DNA of 64,000 nucleotides from Bradyrhizobium sp. AZCC 1719. GTDB taxonomy: Bacteria > Pseudomonadota > Alphaproteobacteria > Rhizobiales > Xanthobacteraceae. The first letter of the stretch is position 1, and the number at the start of each line of letters is the position of its first letter. Location of the stretch: NCBI RefSeq assembly GCF_036924525.1, contig NZ_JAZHRU010000001.1, forward strand, positions 496,001 through 560,000, read 5' to 3'. The position numbers were made by a program, and so were the translations under genes. Under the pieces are notes generated by a model. That model ran no database searches and was not told the origin of the DNA. It saw only the letters and a list, made by a program, of their open reading frames with translations. Positions 32,857-42,312 of the stretch are shown here, in pieces.

Positions 32857-33087
32857 GCCATGCCAGGCATGGCGGCCCGCTTTGCGCAGACTGCTCGAAG
32901 TTGTCTGCGTTCCCGGTCATCCACGGCTTATCGTCATCTGCAAGACACGTGGATGGCCGGGACCTATCTGCACCAAAACGTCGTCGGCATTTTGGCCCTG
33001 ATCCTGAGGCGTTGCGAAGCAGGACCCCTCCCAAGGCTTAGCCGGGTTTTCAGCCCTGGTCCTCCGAAGCGTTTCGCGAAGGAGGAC
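32857..33087. repeat. Cluster of palindromic repeats between RNase T2 and rlmJ
   Basis: In the 303-base gap 32844-33146 I see three hairpins: CCGCCATGCC..GGCATGGCGG at about 32857-32875; ATCCACG..CGTGGAT at about 32920-32956, matching 23491-23524; and GTCCTCC (33059-33065) with GGAGGAC (33081-33087). No gene is supported in the gap. Confidence 0.65.
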
Positions 33088-33146
33088 AAGCCCGGCCCCG
33101 ACGAGTAGAAGACAATACGTCTTCTCCAATTGGTCGGCCGATTGCC

Positions 33147-34007
33147 ATGAACTACCGACACGCCTTTCACGCCGGCGGCTTTGCCGATGTCATCAAGCAC
33201 ATCGTGTTGGTACGCATGCTGACCTATCTGCAGGAAAAGCAGGCCCCGTTTCGCGTCATCGACACCCATGCCGGCGCCGGGCGCTATGATCTTAACGCTG
33301 AGGAGGCGCGCCGCGGCGGCGAATGGCTGACCGGCATTGCGCGGGTAATGCAGGCGCGGTTCTCGGAAAGCGCGCTGCCGCTGGTGACCCCCTATCTCGA
33401 TATCATCAGGGCATTCAACGCCCCCGCCAAGCTGGAAGCCTATCCCGGATCGCCCCTGATCGCCCGCGCTCTGCTGCGGCCGCAGGACCGCCTCACGGCC
33501 TGTGAAATCGAGCCCAATGCCCGCAGGCAACTGATCGATGCACTGCGCCGCGACAGCCAGGCGCGGGTGGTCGACCTCGACGGCTGGACGGCATTGCCGG
33601 CCTTCGTGCCTCCCAACGAGCGGCGCGGTCTGGTGCTGATCGACCCCGCGTTCGAGCAAAAGGACGAATTCGAGCGGCTGGCCGGCGGATTCGCCGAAGC
33701 CTACGCGAAGTGGCCGACCGGCAGCTATCTGATCTGGTATCCGGTGAAGAGCCGGCGCGCCACCGACACGCTGGCACGGCTCGTCGCAGGCGCTGCCGCG
33801 GCCAGCAGGCCGGCCGGGAAATGTCTGCGGCTTGAATTCAGCGTTGCGCCGCATGAGCCGGGCGGCCCCCTCGCCTCCACCGGCCTCCTGATCGTCAATC
33901 CGCCGTGGACGCTGGCCGGTGAGTTGAAGACAATTCTACCCGAGCTCGAAAAGCCGCTCGGCCAGGGCGGGGCCGGCCGGTTCAGACTGGAGACGCCCAG
34001 GCCGTGA
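33147..34007 (+). CDS. rlmJ: 23S rRNA (adenine(2030)-N6)-methyltransferase RlmJ
   Basis: A 286-residue RlmJ, methylating A2030 of 23S rRNA. The N-terminus MNYRHAFHAGGFADVIKHIV is the family hallmark. SAM-binding residues are around VIDTHAGAGRYDL (38-50). The catalytic motif reads IDPAFE (165-170) where E. coli has DPPY, so the second Pro is Ala; the catalytic Asp166 is kept. Length is normal. ATG 33147 begins at the hallmark. Other rRNA modifiers in the window (rsmD, rluB) are unlinked. Confidence 0.95.
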   Translation: MNYRHAFHAGGFADVIKHIVLVRMLTYLQEKQAPFRVIDTHAGAGRYDLNAEEARRGGEWLTGIARVMQARFSESALPLVTPYLDIIRAFNAPAKLEAYPGSPLIARALLRPQDRLTACEIEPNARRQLIDALRRDSQARVVDLDGWTALPAFVPPNERRGLVLIDPAFEQKDEFERLAGGFAEAYAKWPTGSYLIWYPVKSRRATDTLARLVAGAAAASRPAGKCLRLEFSVAPHEPGGPLASTGLLIVNPPWTLAGELKTILPELEKPLGQGGAGRFRLETPRP

Positions 34008-34269
34008 GCCTCGGCGCGGCCGGTGAAAAGTGCGAATCGCCGTAGGCAATTTACGCGAAACCGTATTATGCTCAGGCCGTTGGGACTGGCTTTACGTTCC
34101 GCTTCCGCGAATGGTTGCGGCGGAGTGATCAAGGCCGAACAAAAATCCGGGTCGATCGGCGGCGTGAATCCGATCAGCTCAGGTGGCCAAGCTTCCGGCA
34201 GCGAATGTCCGGTCGGCCGATACGCGAGGTGCGCGTAACGGCAGAGCAGTACGGGGGAGGAGTTTCCCG

Positions 34270-34485
34270 ATGGCCATGACTGGAACAGTCAAGTTCTTCA
34301 ATGGAGAACGCGGCTACGGCTTCATCAAGCCCGATGACGGCGGCCGCGATGTGTTCGTGCACATCACCGCTGTCGAGCGGGCCGGATTGAAGGATTTGAC
34401 TGAAGGGCAGCGCATTACGTTCGAGGTCGAACCGGACAAGAAGGGCAAAGGCCCCAAGGCGGTCAACCTGGTGATTTCATCGTGA
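34270..34485 (+). CDS. Cold-shock domain protein
   Basis: A 71-residue single cold-shock domain binding single-stranded RNA/DNA. RNP1 is GYGFIKPD and RNP2 is VFVHITAV. The start MTGTVKFFNGERGYGFI is typical of alphaproteobacterial CspA-like proteins. ATG 34270 has a strong GGGAGGAG site. The preceding gap of about 260 bases could hold a long leader, as in many csp genes, but I see no clear structure to prove it. The leading TTTGC-like promoter elements are not obvious. Confidence 0.95.
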   Translation: MAMTGTVKFFNGERGYGFIKPDDGGRDVFVHITAVERAGLKDLTEGQRITFEVEPDKKGKGPKAVNLVISS

Positions 34486-34592
34486 GCTGACGCTCGCGTT
34501 GAACGCGGACTGAATTCTTGCTGCGAAGATCGCGCTGGGCATGGCATCGCCGTCCACAGCGTTGAGATTTGCAATGCCTGCGGCCTGAAGGC

Positions 34593-34625
34593 AAAAAAAA
34601 TCCCGGCGACTTACTGCCGCCGGGA
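34593..34625 (-). terminator. Rho-independent terminator of the outer-membrane protein gene
   Basis: On the minus strand, TCCCGGCG and CGCCGGGA (34618-34625 and 34601-34608) form a perfect 8-bp stem followed by eight T (34593-34600). It lies 28 bases after the stop at 34653. Confidence 0.88.
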
Positions 34626-34652
34626 GGTGGTCGCCGCCAGTTTCTTTTTTTC

Positions 34653-35279
34653 TTAGAAGCGCCAGTTCACGCCGGCACGTATCAGGCCGAACCGGTAACC
34701 GTTCGACGCGCCCGTAATAACGAAGTTGCTGTTGGCCAGATCGACATAGAGATATTCGATCTTGGCGCTCCAGTTCGGCGCAAGGCCTACCTCGGCGCCG
34801 GCGCCGAGTGTCCAGCCCACATTGGTATGAGATTCCGTCAGGCCAAAGGTGGTAGCGCGCAGCTCGCCGAAGGCGAGACCGCCGGTACCGAAGAACAAGA
34901 CGTTGTTGAACGCGTAGCCGGCGCGGCCGCGAACTGTGCCGAACCAGGGATTGGAAAACTTCCATGGGGCGAAGGTTTCTTCGGCGCCGGTCGCCTGGAT
35001 GTCGCCTTCGAGACCGAACACCCACGGTCCGCCGTTCTGCCAATTATAGCCGGCCTGGACACCGCCGACGAAACCGGACGGCTTGGCCGGATTGTTTGCG
35101 ACCGAACCCCAAGCATAGCCGATGTTGGCGCCAAGGTAGGGACCGGCCCAGCTATCGGGACGGAGCAGCGACTGGTTGACGGTATTGGGCGCGCGCGATC
35201 CGTAGAGGTCTGCTGCCTGTGCCGACATGGTCCAGCCGGCAGCGATCAGCGCCAGTGCGCCCGATACAACCCTGCTCAT
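34653..35279 (-). CDS. Outer-membrane beta-barrel protein, Omp25/Omp31 family
   Basis: A 208-residue barrel protein. A signal peptide ends near MSAQAADLYG (about residue 23). The family start WAGPYLGANIGYAWG and the strand pattern GFVGGVQAGYNWQ, FGLEGDIQATG, LGAGAEVGLAPNWSAKIEYLYVDL are typical. The last residue is Phe (GVNWRF), the usual BAM recognition end. In Brucella these are abundant structural surface proteins. A perfect CtrA-type site lies 98 bases upstream. ATG 35279 with GGGG upstream is chosen over a GTG four codons earlier. Confidence 0.94.
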   Translation of the reverse strand: MSRVVSGALALIAAGWTMSAQAADLYGSRAPNTVNQSLLRPDSWAGPYLGANIGYAWGSVANNPAKPSGFVGGVQAGYNWQNGGPWVFGLEGDIQATGAEETFAPWKFSNPWFGTVRGRAGYAFNNVLFFGTGGLAFGELRATTFGLTESHTNVGWTLGAGAEVGLAPNWSAKIEYLYVDLANSNFVITGASNGYRFGLIRAGVNWRF

Positions 35280-35376
35280 CACGCACCCCACGCAACTGCC
35301 GCAACCAAGCCCGGCGGGAGATCGGCCTGGTTACGGAACCCCACTTTTTCCGCTAAGATTTATCGAGAGTTTTAAG

Positions 35377-35391
35377 TTAAAGGGTTGTTAA
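35377..35391. promoter_or_regulatory. Candidate CtrA binding site (TTAA-N7-TTAA)
   Basis: TTAAAGGGTTGTTAA matches TTAA-N7-TTAA exactly. It is in the divergent region between the Omp25-like gene (start 35279, minus) and uvrC (start 35503, plus), about 100 bases from each. CtrA commonly controls envelope genes in alphaproteobacteria. Confidence 0.55.
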
Positions 35392-35502
35392 GCCGGGTTA
35401 TCCGCCCGCTCATCATTCTTAAGGATCCGTTACCGGCGCCCCCCTCGGCAACGCGCGTCGTGAGCGCTGGCGATGCCGCCTCGCAGCACTTAATTTACGC
35501 CC

Positions 35503-37569
35503 ATGGATCACGATTCTACCGACCATCCGAAGCCTCCGAGCAAGGCGCGGCGGGGTTCCCAGCCGGATTTGCCGCCGCCGGACCTGACCGCCGCCGATGT
35601 CGATCCCGCAACTTCCGCTGCCGAGGAGGACGACGAGGCTCGCTTGCCGGAAGCGCCAGAGGAACCTGCTGAGGCGATTGCCGAAGGCCCGCTGGCGGTC
35701 GGCCACGCAGCCATCGAAAATGCGGTGCGGCTGGCGCCGACCTCTCCCGGCGTCTACCGCATGCTCAACACCGCCAGCGACGTGCTCTACGTCGGCAAGG
35801 CGAAAAACGTTCGCAAGCGGCTTGCCTCCTACGCCCGCCTCAACGCACCCTTGCCGGCGCGGATCCTGCGGATGATCGCGGCGACCGTCACGGTCGAGAT
35901 CGTTTCCACCACGACCGAGACCGAAGCGCTGTTGCTGGAAGCCAACCTGATCAAGCAGTTGCGGCCGCGCTTCAACGTGCAGCTACGCGACGACAAATCG
36001 TTTCCTTATATCCTGATCACCGGCGACCATTGGGCGCCGCAGATCCTCAAGCATCGCGGCGCGCAAACCAGGCCCGGACGGTATTTCGGGCCGTTCGCAT
36101 CCGCCGGCGCCGTCAACCGCACCATCACGGCGCTGCAGCGCGCGTTCCTGATCCGCTCCTGCACCGACGGCTTTTTCGAAAGCCGCACGCGGCCGTGCCT
36201 GCTGTACCAGATCCGCCGCTGCTCGGGGCCCTGCACGCGCGAGATCGACTTCCCCGGTTATGGCGAGCTGGTGCGCGAGGCGACCGATTTCCTGTCCGGC
36301 CGCAGCCATGCGGTGAAGGAGCTGCTCGCGGCCGAGATGGAGAAGGCGTCGAACGAGCTCGAATTCGAGACCGCGGCGCTTTATCGCGATCGTCTCGCCG
36401 CGCTGTCGGCGATCCAGTCGCAGCAGGGCATCAATCCGCGTACCGTGGAAGAGGCCGACGTGTTCGCCATCCATCAGGAAGGCGGCTATTCCTGCGTCGA
36501 AGTGTTCTTCTTCCGTACCGGCCAGAACTGGGGCAACCGCGCCTACTTCCCGCGCGCGGAGAAGTCGTTCACGCCGCAGGAAGTCTTGGCCTCGTTCCTC
36601 GCGCAATTCTACGACGACAAGCCGCCGCCGAAACTCATCCTGCTGTCGCATGAGATCGAGGAGTGCGCGCTGCTGGCCGACGCCCTGTGCGTCAAGGCTG
36701 GCTACAAGGTCGAAATCTCAGTGCCGAAGCGCGGCGAGAAAAAGGAACTGGTCACGCATGCGCTGACCAATGCGCGCGAGGCGCTCGGTCGCAAGCTCGC
36801 CGATACCGCGACGCAGAGCCGGCTCTTGGAAGCGATGGCGGCCACGCTCGGGCTGCCGCAGGTGCCGAAGCGCATCGAGGTCTACGACAACAGTCACATC
36901 CAGGGCACTAATGCGGTCGGCGCAATGATCGTGGCGGGACCGGATGGCTTTATCAAAAACCAGTATCGCAAGTTCAACATCAAGTCCGAGGGACTGACGC
37001 CGGGTGACGACTATGCGATGATGCGCGAAGTGCTGGAACGGCGCTTCAAGCGGCTGTTGAAGCCGCCGGAGGGCGATGCAGCCAAGGCCAAGGCCGACGA
37101 TGACTCGTTCCCGCAATGGCCCGACCTCGTCATCATCGATGGCGGCCGTGGCCAGCTCAACGCCGTCAGGGAGATTTTCGAAGGTCTGGGACTGACCCAG
37201 GTCTCCCTGATGGCCGTGGCAAAAGGCCCGGACCGCGATGCCGGGCGCGAGACCCTGTTCATGCCGGATCGCGAAGCCATCAAGCTCGAACCACGCGATC
37301 CCGTGCTGTATTTCATCCAGCGGCTGCGCGACGAGGCACATCGTTTCGTGATCGGCTCGCACCGCAAACTCCGGAAAAAGGACATCCGGGAAGCGGGCTT
37401 GCAGGAAATCCCGGGCATCGGCCCGTCACGCAAACGTGCCTTGCTGCATCACTTCGGAACACTGAAGGAGATCGAGCGGGCCTCGATCGCGGACCTCGGC
37501 AAGGTTCCAGGCGTTAGCGCCGAGAGCGCCCGCAAGATCTTTGAGTTTTTCCATGCACAGGCGGGTTAA
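35503..37569 (+). CDS. uvrC: Excinuclease ABC subunit UvrC
   Basis: A 688-residue UvrC that makes both incisions in nucleotide excision repair with UvrAB. The GIY-YIG nuclease begins at SPGVYRML (81-88) with YVGKAKN (96-102). A UVR motif lies around 262-297, the RNase H-like C-terminal nuclease has [16 protein letters not shown] and [10 protein letters not shown], and tandem HhH motifs end the chain ([13 protein letters not shown]). About 70 N-terminal residues before the GIY-YIG domain are acidic and proline-rich; this extension is absent from E. coli UvrC and probably disordered. ATG 35503 is the first Met. Confidence 0.97.
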   Translation: MDHDSTDHPKPPSKARRGSQPDLPPPDLTAADVDPATSAAEEDDEARLPEAPEEPAEAIAEGPLAVGHAAIENAVRLAPTSPGVYRMLNTASDVLYVGKAKNVRKRLASYARLNAPLPARILRMIAATVTVEIVSTTTETEALLLEANLIKQLRPRFNVQLRDDKSFPYILITGDHWAPQILKHRGAQTRPGRYFGPFASAGAVNRTITALQRAFLIRSCTDGFFESRTRPCLLYQIRRCSGPCTREIDFPGYGELVREATDFLSGRSHAVKELLAAEMEKASNELEFETAALYRDRLAALSAIQSQQGINPRTVEEADVFAIHQEGGYSCVEVFFFRTGQNWGNRAYFPRAEKSFTPQEVLASFLAQFYDDKPPPKLILLSHEIEECALLADALCVKAGYKVEISVPKRGEKKELVTHALTNAREALGRKLADTATQSRLLEAMAATLGLPQVPKRIEVYDNSHIQGTNAVGAMIVAGPDGFIKNQYRKFNIKSEGLTPGDDYAMMREVLERRFKRLLKPPEGDAAKAKADDDSFPQWPDLVIIDGGRGQLNAVREIFEGLGLTQVSLMAVAKGPDRDAGRETLFMPDREAIKLEPRDPVLYFIQRLRDEAHRFVIGSHRKLRKKDIREAGLQEIPGIGPSRKRALLHHFGTLKEIERASIADLGKVPGVSAESARKIFEFFHAQAG

Positions 37570-37671
37570 GGGGACTTCACGTCGAGAGGCATGTCATTTG
37601 GGCGTCGCCTGCGGCAGATGATCTAAATCCGCACGGTTGACCTTCACGCTCCAGCGGTATTGGTAAGACGG

Positions 37672-38286
37672 ATGAACATCGCGACAACCAAGGGACAGGC
37701 CAAGACCCTGTCCCTGCCGAATATTCTAACCTACGCCCGTATTGCCGCCATTCCGGTGGTGGTCGGCTGCGTTTTCGCCCAATCCATCCAGGACGGCCCG
37801 CTCTGGCTGCGCTGGGTAGCGCTGGCGGTCTTCCTCGCCGCCGCCGTGACGGATTACCTCGATGGCTACTATGCGCGAATTTGGGACCAGCAATCCGCCT
37901 TTGGCCGGATGCTCGACCCGATCGCCGACAAGCTCCTGGTAGCGTCCTGCCTCTTGATGCTGGCAGCCGATAGCAGCATCCATGGCTGGACCCTGTGGGC
38001 CGCCATCGTGATCCTGTGCCGCGAGATCCTGGTCTCGGGCTTGAGGGAATATCTCGCGGCATTGCGGGTCAGCGTACCCGTGACCAAGCTGGCCAAATGG
38101 AAGACCACGATCCAACTGGTCGCAATCGGTTTCCTGATCGCGGGCGAGGCGGGCGAGCAGCTCCTGCCTGCGACCACCCTGATCGGGATCATCCTGTTGT
38201 GGATGTCGGCGATCTTCACGATCTACACCGGCTGGGACTATTTCCGCGCCGGGATCCATCACCTCATCAAGGAGGATGAGGGATGA
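37672..38286 (+). CDS. pgsA: CDP-diacylglycerol-glycerol-3-phosphate 3-phosphatidyltransferase
   Basis: A 204-residue inner-membrane enzyme making phosphatidylglycerol phosphate. The CDP-alcohol phosphotransferase signature DG-x2-AR-x8-G-x3-D-x3-D is perfect (Asp64, Gly65, Arg69, Gly78, Asp82, Asp86). Four to five membrane spans are evident, the first around residues 22-38. Its stop overlaps the moaD start (ATGA), so pgsA-moaD-moaE-prmB form one tight operon. ATG 37672 has TAAGACGG upstream. Confidence 0.96.
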   Translation: MNIATTKGQAKTLSLPNILTYARIAAIPVVVGCVFAQSIQDGPLWLRWVALAVFLAAAVTDYLDGYYARIWDQQSAFGRMLDPIADKLLVASCLLMLAADSSIHGWTLWAAIVILCREILVSGLREYLAALRVSVPVTKLAKWKTTIQLVAIGFLIAGEAGEQLLPATTLIGIILLWMSAIFTIYTGWDYFRAGIHHLIKEDEG

Positions 38287-38534
38287 GGGTCAAGTATTTC
38301 GCCTGGGTGCGTGAGCGGGTCGGCGTCGCGGAAGAAACCGTCGAGCCGCCGGCCGACGTGCGTACCGTGAGCGATCTGATCGGCTGGCTTTCCAGCCGTG
38401 GCGAGACGTACGCCCATGCCTTCGAGAAGCCGAAGGTGATCCGCGCCGCGATCGACCAGGCCCATGTCAAGCCGGATGCCGTGATATCAGGCGCACGCGA
38501 GATTGCGTTCTTCCCGCCGATGACCGGCGGCTGA
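38283..38534 (+). CDS. moaD: Molybdopterin synthase sulfur-carrier subunit MoaD
   Basis: An 83-residue ubiquitin-like sulfur carrier. It ends in the required Gly-Gly (FFPPMTGG), which becomes a thiocarboxylate donating sulfur to precursor Z. The N-terminus MRVKYFAWVRERVGVAEE is typical. It overlaps pgsA by 4 bases and precedes moaE by 6 bases, so the two synthase subunits are made together. No other molybdenum cofactor genes are nearby. Confidence 0.96.
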   Translation: MRVKYFAWVRERVGVAEETVEPPADVRTVSDLIGWLSSRGETYAHAFEKPKVIRAAIDQAHVKPDAVISGAREIAFFPPMTGG

Positions 38535-38540
38535 CCTACT

Positions 38541-39008
38541 ATGTCCGTCACCGCGACCATTCGCATCCAGGAAGCGGATTTCGACGCTGCGCAGGAGATC
38601 GCGGCGCTCACCAGAGGCCGCACCGATATCGGCGCCGTCGTCACCTTCAGCGGCATCTGCCGCGGCAGCGAGAACGGCGAGCCGATCGCAGCCCTGACGC
38701 TCGAGCATTATCCCGGCATGGCCGAAGCCGAGATCGGGCGCCACGCCGACGAGGCGCTGTCGCGCTGGCCCTTGCAGGGCCTCACCGTCATTCACCGGTT
38801 CGGCCGCATCGCGCCGGGCGAGAACATCGTGCTCGTGGTAACCGCCTCGCCGCATCGCCAGGCGGCATTTGAAGCGGCGGAATTTTTGATGGACTACCTG
38901 AAGACCAACGCGCCGTTCTGGAAGCGCGAGGAAAGCGAAAAAGGCGCAAGCTGGATCGAAGCGCGCGATCATGACGACGCCGCCGCCGCGCGCTGGACCA
39001 AGTCCTGA
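38541..39008 (+). CDS. moaE: Molybdopterin synthase catalytic subunit MoaE
   Basis: A 155-residue catalytic subunit that inserts sulfur from MoaD into cyclic pyranopterin monophosphate. Family blocks include GAVVTFSGICRGSENG, LTLEHYPGMAEAEI, VIHRFGRIAPGENIVLV and the C-terminal LKTNAPFWKREE with the conserved lysine that contacts the MoaD tail. It lies 6 bases after moaD; its stop TGA overlaps the next ATG by one base. Length is normal for E. coli-like MoaE. Confidence 0.97.
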   Translation: MSVTATIRIQEADFDAAQEIAALTRGRTDIGAVVTFSGICRGSENGEPIAALTLEHYPGMAEAEIGRHADEALSRWPLQGLTVIHRFGRIAPGENIVLVVTASPHRQAAFEAAEFLMDYLKTNAPFWKREESEKGASWIEARDHDDAAAARWTKS

Positions 39009-39973
39009 TGGCCAGGCGCACCAAGCCGGCGGCGAAGCGCGGCCAGACCACACCAAAACTTCCCAAGGTCGGCGCGGGAGAACTGCTGACGCTGCTCGAT
39101 TTCGCCCGCTATGCCGTCAGCCGCTTCGTCGAGGCCAAACTGGTGTTTGCGCACGGCACCACCGATCCGCTCGCCGAAGCCGCATTCCTGGTCTGCGAAG
39201 CGCTGCACCTGCACCCCGAGCAGTTCGAGACGTTCGCGACCGCGCGCGTCACCGCCGCCGAAGGCAAGAATATCCTCGATCTGATCGCGCGCCGCGTCAC
39301 CACGCGAAAGCCCGCCGCCTATCTCGTCAACAAAATCTACATGCGCGGCCTGCCCTTTTACGTCGACGAGCGCACCATCGTGCCGCGCTCCTTTATCGGC
39401 GAATTGCTGGACCAGCACTTCGGCCGCGACGGCGATGACGAGGCGGGCTCGCTGATCTCGGATCCTGACACGGTGGAAAGCGTGCTCGATCTTTGCACCG
39501 GCTCGGGCTGTCTTGCCATCCTTGCCAGCCGGAATTTTCCGAATGCGGCGATCGACGCCGTGGATATCTCCAAGGATGCGCTCGAAGTCGCCGCGCGCAA
39601 TGTCGGCGACTACGGGCTTCAGGACAGGCTCACGCTGTACCGCGGCGATCTGTTCAAGCCGCTGGGGGATAGACGCTACGATCTCATCATTTCCAATCCG
39701 CCCTATGTCGATGCGGAAGGCATGGCCGGCCTGCCGCGCGAATGCCGTGCCGAACCGAAACTCGCCTTCGATGGCGGCTTCGACGGGCTCGACATTGTCA
39801 GGCGCATCCTCGACGAGGCGGCCGCGCACCTGACGCCGCAGGGCGGGCTATTATGCGAGATCGGCCGCTGCCGCCCGCAACTGGAAGCCGCCTATCCGCA
39901 ACTGCCGCTGCTCTGGCTCGACACCGAGGATTCCGAGGGCGAAGTATTCTGGATCGCGGCGACCGATCTCTGA
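39008..39973 (+). CDS. prmB: Ribosomal protein L3 N5-glutamine methyltransferase PrmB-like
   Basis: A 321-residue HemK-family enzyme. The SAM motif DLCTGSGCLA is at 161-170 and the glutamine-binding NPPY at 230-233 (IISNPPYVDAEGM). The block YMRGLPFYVDERTIVPRSFI (about 111-130) resembles PrmB of the L3-specific type rather than PrmC, which acts on release factors; assignment is by resemblance. A basic 20-residue leader (ARRTKPAAKRGQTTPK) is extra. It overlaps moaE by one base, so it is the last gene of the pgsA operon. Confidence 0.9.
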   Translation: MARRTKPAAKRGQTTPKLPKVGAGELLTLLDFARYAVSRFVEAKLVFAHGTTDPLAEAAFLVCEALHLHPEQFETFATARVTAAEGKNILDLIARRVTTRKPAAYLVNKIYMRGLPFYVDERTIVPRSFIGELLDQHFGRDGDDEAGSLISDPDTVESVLDLCTGSGCLAILASRNFPNAAIDAVDISKDALEVAARNVGDYGLQDRLTLYRGDLFKPLGDRRYDLIISNPPYVDAEGMAGLPRECRAEPKLAFDGGFDGLDIVRRILDEAAAHLTPQGGLLCEIGRCRPQLEAAYPQLPLLWLDTEDSEGEVFWIAATDL

Positions 39974-40080
39974 ATTTGCCGGAGTTTGCGCGAAAATATC
40001 TGGTCGTGGCGGCGTTCCCGTGTCGCGACGAAACTGATACCTTGGGGCAAATCCGACGTTCGAGCTGAAAGAGGCCGCCC

Positions 40081-41427
40081 ATGCTGGACAAGAGCCCCCG
40101 CCCCAACCCCGTCAACGTTCCGAACGATCTCGCCGCGCACTGGATGCCGTTCACCGCGAACCGGGCGTTCAAGAAGAACCCGCGGCTGCTCGCCGGCGCG
40201 AAAGACATGCACTACTTCACCGTTGACGGTCGCAAGATCATCGACGGTGCCTCGGGCATGTGGTGCACCAATGCCGGACACGGCCGCACCGAGATTTCGT
40301 CGGCGATCGCCAAGCAGGGCGAGGCGCTGGACTACGCGCCGCCGTTCCAGTTCGGCATCCCGCAGGCCTTCGAACTTGCGAGCCGCATCGCCGAGCTGGC
40401 GCCCGACGGGCTCGACCATGTGTTCTTCTGCAATTCCGGCTCGGAGGCGGCCGACACCGCGCTCAAGATCGCGCTGGCCTATCACCAGATCAACGGCCAG
40501 GGCAGCCGCATCCGCCTGATCGGCCGCGAGCGCGGCTATCATGGCGTCGGCTTCGGCGGCACCGCCGTCGGCGGCATCGTCGGCAACCGAAAACTGTTCG
40601 GCTCGCTGCTCACCGGCGTCGACCATCTGCCGGCGACCTATGACCGCGAGAAGCAGGCGTTCAGCAAGGGCGAGCCGGAATATGGCGTGCATTTCGCCGA
40701 CGAGCTCGAGCGGCTCGTCAACTTGCATGGCGCCAACACCATCGCCGCCGTGATCGTCGAGCCGATGGCCGGATCGACCGGCGTGCTGCCGGCACCGAAG
40801 GGCTATCTTAAGCGGCTGCGCGAGATCACCCAGAAGCACGGCATCTTGCTGATCTTCGACGAGGTCATCACCGGCTATGGCCGGCTCGGCTTCGCCTTTG
40901 CCGCCGAACGCTATGGCGTGGTGCCTGATATGCTGACCTTCGCCAAGGGCGTCACCAACGGCGCCGCGCCGATGGGTGGCGTGCTGGTGCGCGACACCAT
41001 CCATGATGCCTTCATGAGCGGCCCGGAACATGTGGTCGAGCTAACCCATGGCTACACCTATTCCGCGCACCCGCTGGCCTGCGCCGCGGCTCTTGCCACG
41101 CTCGACATCTACCGTGACGAGAAGCTGTTCGAGCGCGCGCGTGAGCTCGAGCCGAAATTCGCCGACGCCGTGATGTCGCTGCGCAACGAGCCGGGCGTCG
41201 TGGATATCCGCACCATCGGCCTGACCGCCGGCATCGATCTCGCACCGGTTGCCGATGCGCCCGGCAAGCGCGGCTTTGCCGGGCTCAACAGCGCCTTCCA
41301 CGATAATGACCTGATGCTGCGGGTGGCCGGCGATACGCTGGCGCTGACGCCGCCCCTGATCATCACCGAAGACCAGATCGGCGAGATCATGGACAAGGTC
41401 GCCAAGGTGATCCGAGCGACGGCGTAA
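40081..41427 (+). CDS. Omega-amino acid-pyruvate aminotransferase (class III)
   Basis: A 448-residue class III PLP aminotransferase. The PLP lysine is Lys289 in FAKGVTNGAAPMGG, Asp260 (LIFDEVITGYGR) holds the pyridine nitrogen, and SGSEAADTALK (119-129) binds phosphate. The N-terminal AHWMPFTANRAFKKNPRLL is characteristic of beta-alanine:pyruvate (omega-amino acid) transaminases. Likely role: transfer of amino groups from beta-alanine or amines to pyruvate. No partner dehydrogenase is adjacent. ATG 40081. Confidence 0.93.
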   Translation: MLDKSPRPNPVNVPNDLAAHWMPFTANRAFKKNPRLLAGAKDMHYFTVDGRKIIDGASGMWCTNAGHGRTEISSAIAKQGEALDYAPPFQFGIPQAFELASRIAELAPDGLDHVFFCNSGSEAADTALKIALAYHQINGQGSRIRLIGRERGYHGVGFGGTAVGGIVGNRKLFGSLLTGVDHLPATYDREKQAFSKGEPEYGVHFADELERLVNLHGANTIAAVIVEPMAGSTGVLPAPKGYLKRLREITQKHGILLIFDEVITGYGRLGFAFAAERYGVVPDMLTFAKGVTNGAAPMGGVLVRDTIHDAFMSGPEHVVELTHGYTYSAHPLACAAALATLDIYRDEKLFERARELEPKFADAVMSLRNEPGVVDIRTIGLTAGIDLAPVADAPGKRGFAGLNSAFHDNDLMLRVAGDTLALTPPLIITEDQIGEIMDKVAKVIRATA

Positions 41428-41529
41428 GCGCCAGCATCGGCTCTGGCCGGGCAGGAACATTCGAAACGACCCCGCGTTCATTACGTTTGGCGGAGGCGAT
41501 CCTGCCTCCGCCAGCGGAGGGTTGCGGAA

Positions 41530-42123
41530 ATGCTCGCGCCTTCGAGCGGCTTGCTGCGCGCCGCAATCGGACTGAAGCTGAATCAGGTCAAGCTGGCGAC
41601 GCGGTCGTATTTGCGCGATCGGACCCATCAGGCGACCGGAACGATGACTTCCTATGCGATCGCCGCAGGCCTGTTCGCCGCAGCGGGCATTTTCCTGATC
41701 GCCGCCTGCCTGGTGGGCATGACCGCGCTGTTTCGCTGGATCGAGATCCATTACGGGCCGTTTTGGGCCTTCGGCGCGATCGGCGCACTGCTCGCGACAA
41801 TCGCCGCGATTTGCGCCGGACTCGCTGCCGCCAAACTCAGACAAGAGCCGCCGCAGTTTCCTTCGCTTACAAGCCGCCTGCGCGTGGCGATCAAGGCCAG
41901 TCCGATTGAACCAGATCAGATCGAAGCGACGCGGGACACCGCCAGGTCAACTTTGCAGTCAATTCTGCAGGCGCCTTCGGCACCTCCCACGCGCAGCCGG
42001 GCTCGGCGCCGATCCCCGGGAAGGGACACCAGGCATCTGCAGGCCGGTCTTATCCTGATGGCGACATTATTGGGCTTGGCGGCAACGCGACGGCGATGGC
42101 ATGCGCGGCACTCGGACGTTTGA
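41530..42123 (+). CDS. Membrane protein, phage-holin-superfamily-like
   Basis: A 197-residue protein with two strong membrane spans at about 42-68 (AIAAGLFAAAGIFLIAACLV) and 79-100 (FGAIGALLATIAAICAGLAA). These sit behind an N-terminal amphipathic part, the layout of putative holin-superfamily or DUF1469-like proteins. A third hydrophobic stretch (LQAGLILMATLLGLAA) is near the C-terminus. The charged segment between has many Ser/Thr and Pro. Function unknown; the holin label is structural only. GGAGGG precedes the ATG at 41530. Confidence 0.65.
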   Translation: MLAPSSGLLRAAIGLKLNQVKLATRSYLRDRTHQATGTMTSYAIAAGLFAAAGIFLIAACLVGMTALFRWIEIHYGPFWAFGAIGALLATIAAICAGLAAAKLRQEPPQFPSLTSRLRVAIKASPIEPDQIEATRDTARSTLQSILQAPSAPPTRSRARRRSPGRDTRHLQAGLILMATLLGLAATRRRWHARHSDV

Positions 42124-42312
42124 CGGCGCAACGGCGCTGGCTATTGCACCGCTTTGATCGCAGGTTCCTACCGTGTTCAAAGAACACTAGCTCTGCGAAT
42201 CAACATTGATGCTAAGGTTGCGCTGCTGGGGAAAGCGCAAGTCAGACAATGCCTGAAACTTCCGTGTTTTCCCGGGGGAGCACAGTTTGGACCTGAGGGC
42301 GTAGCGCGCGAC

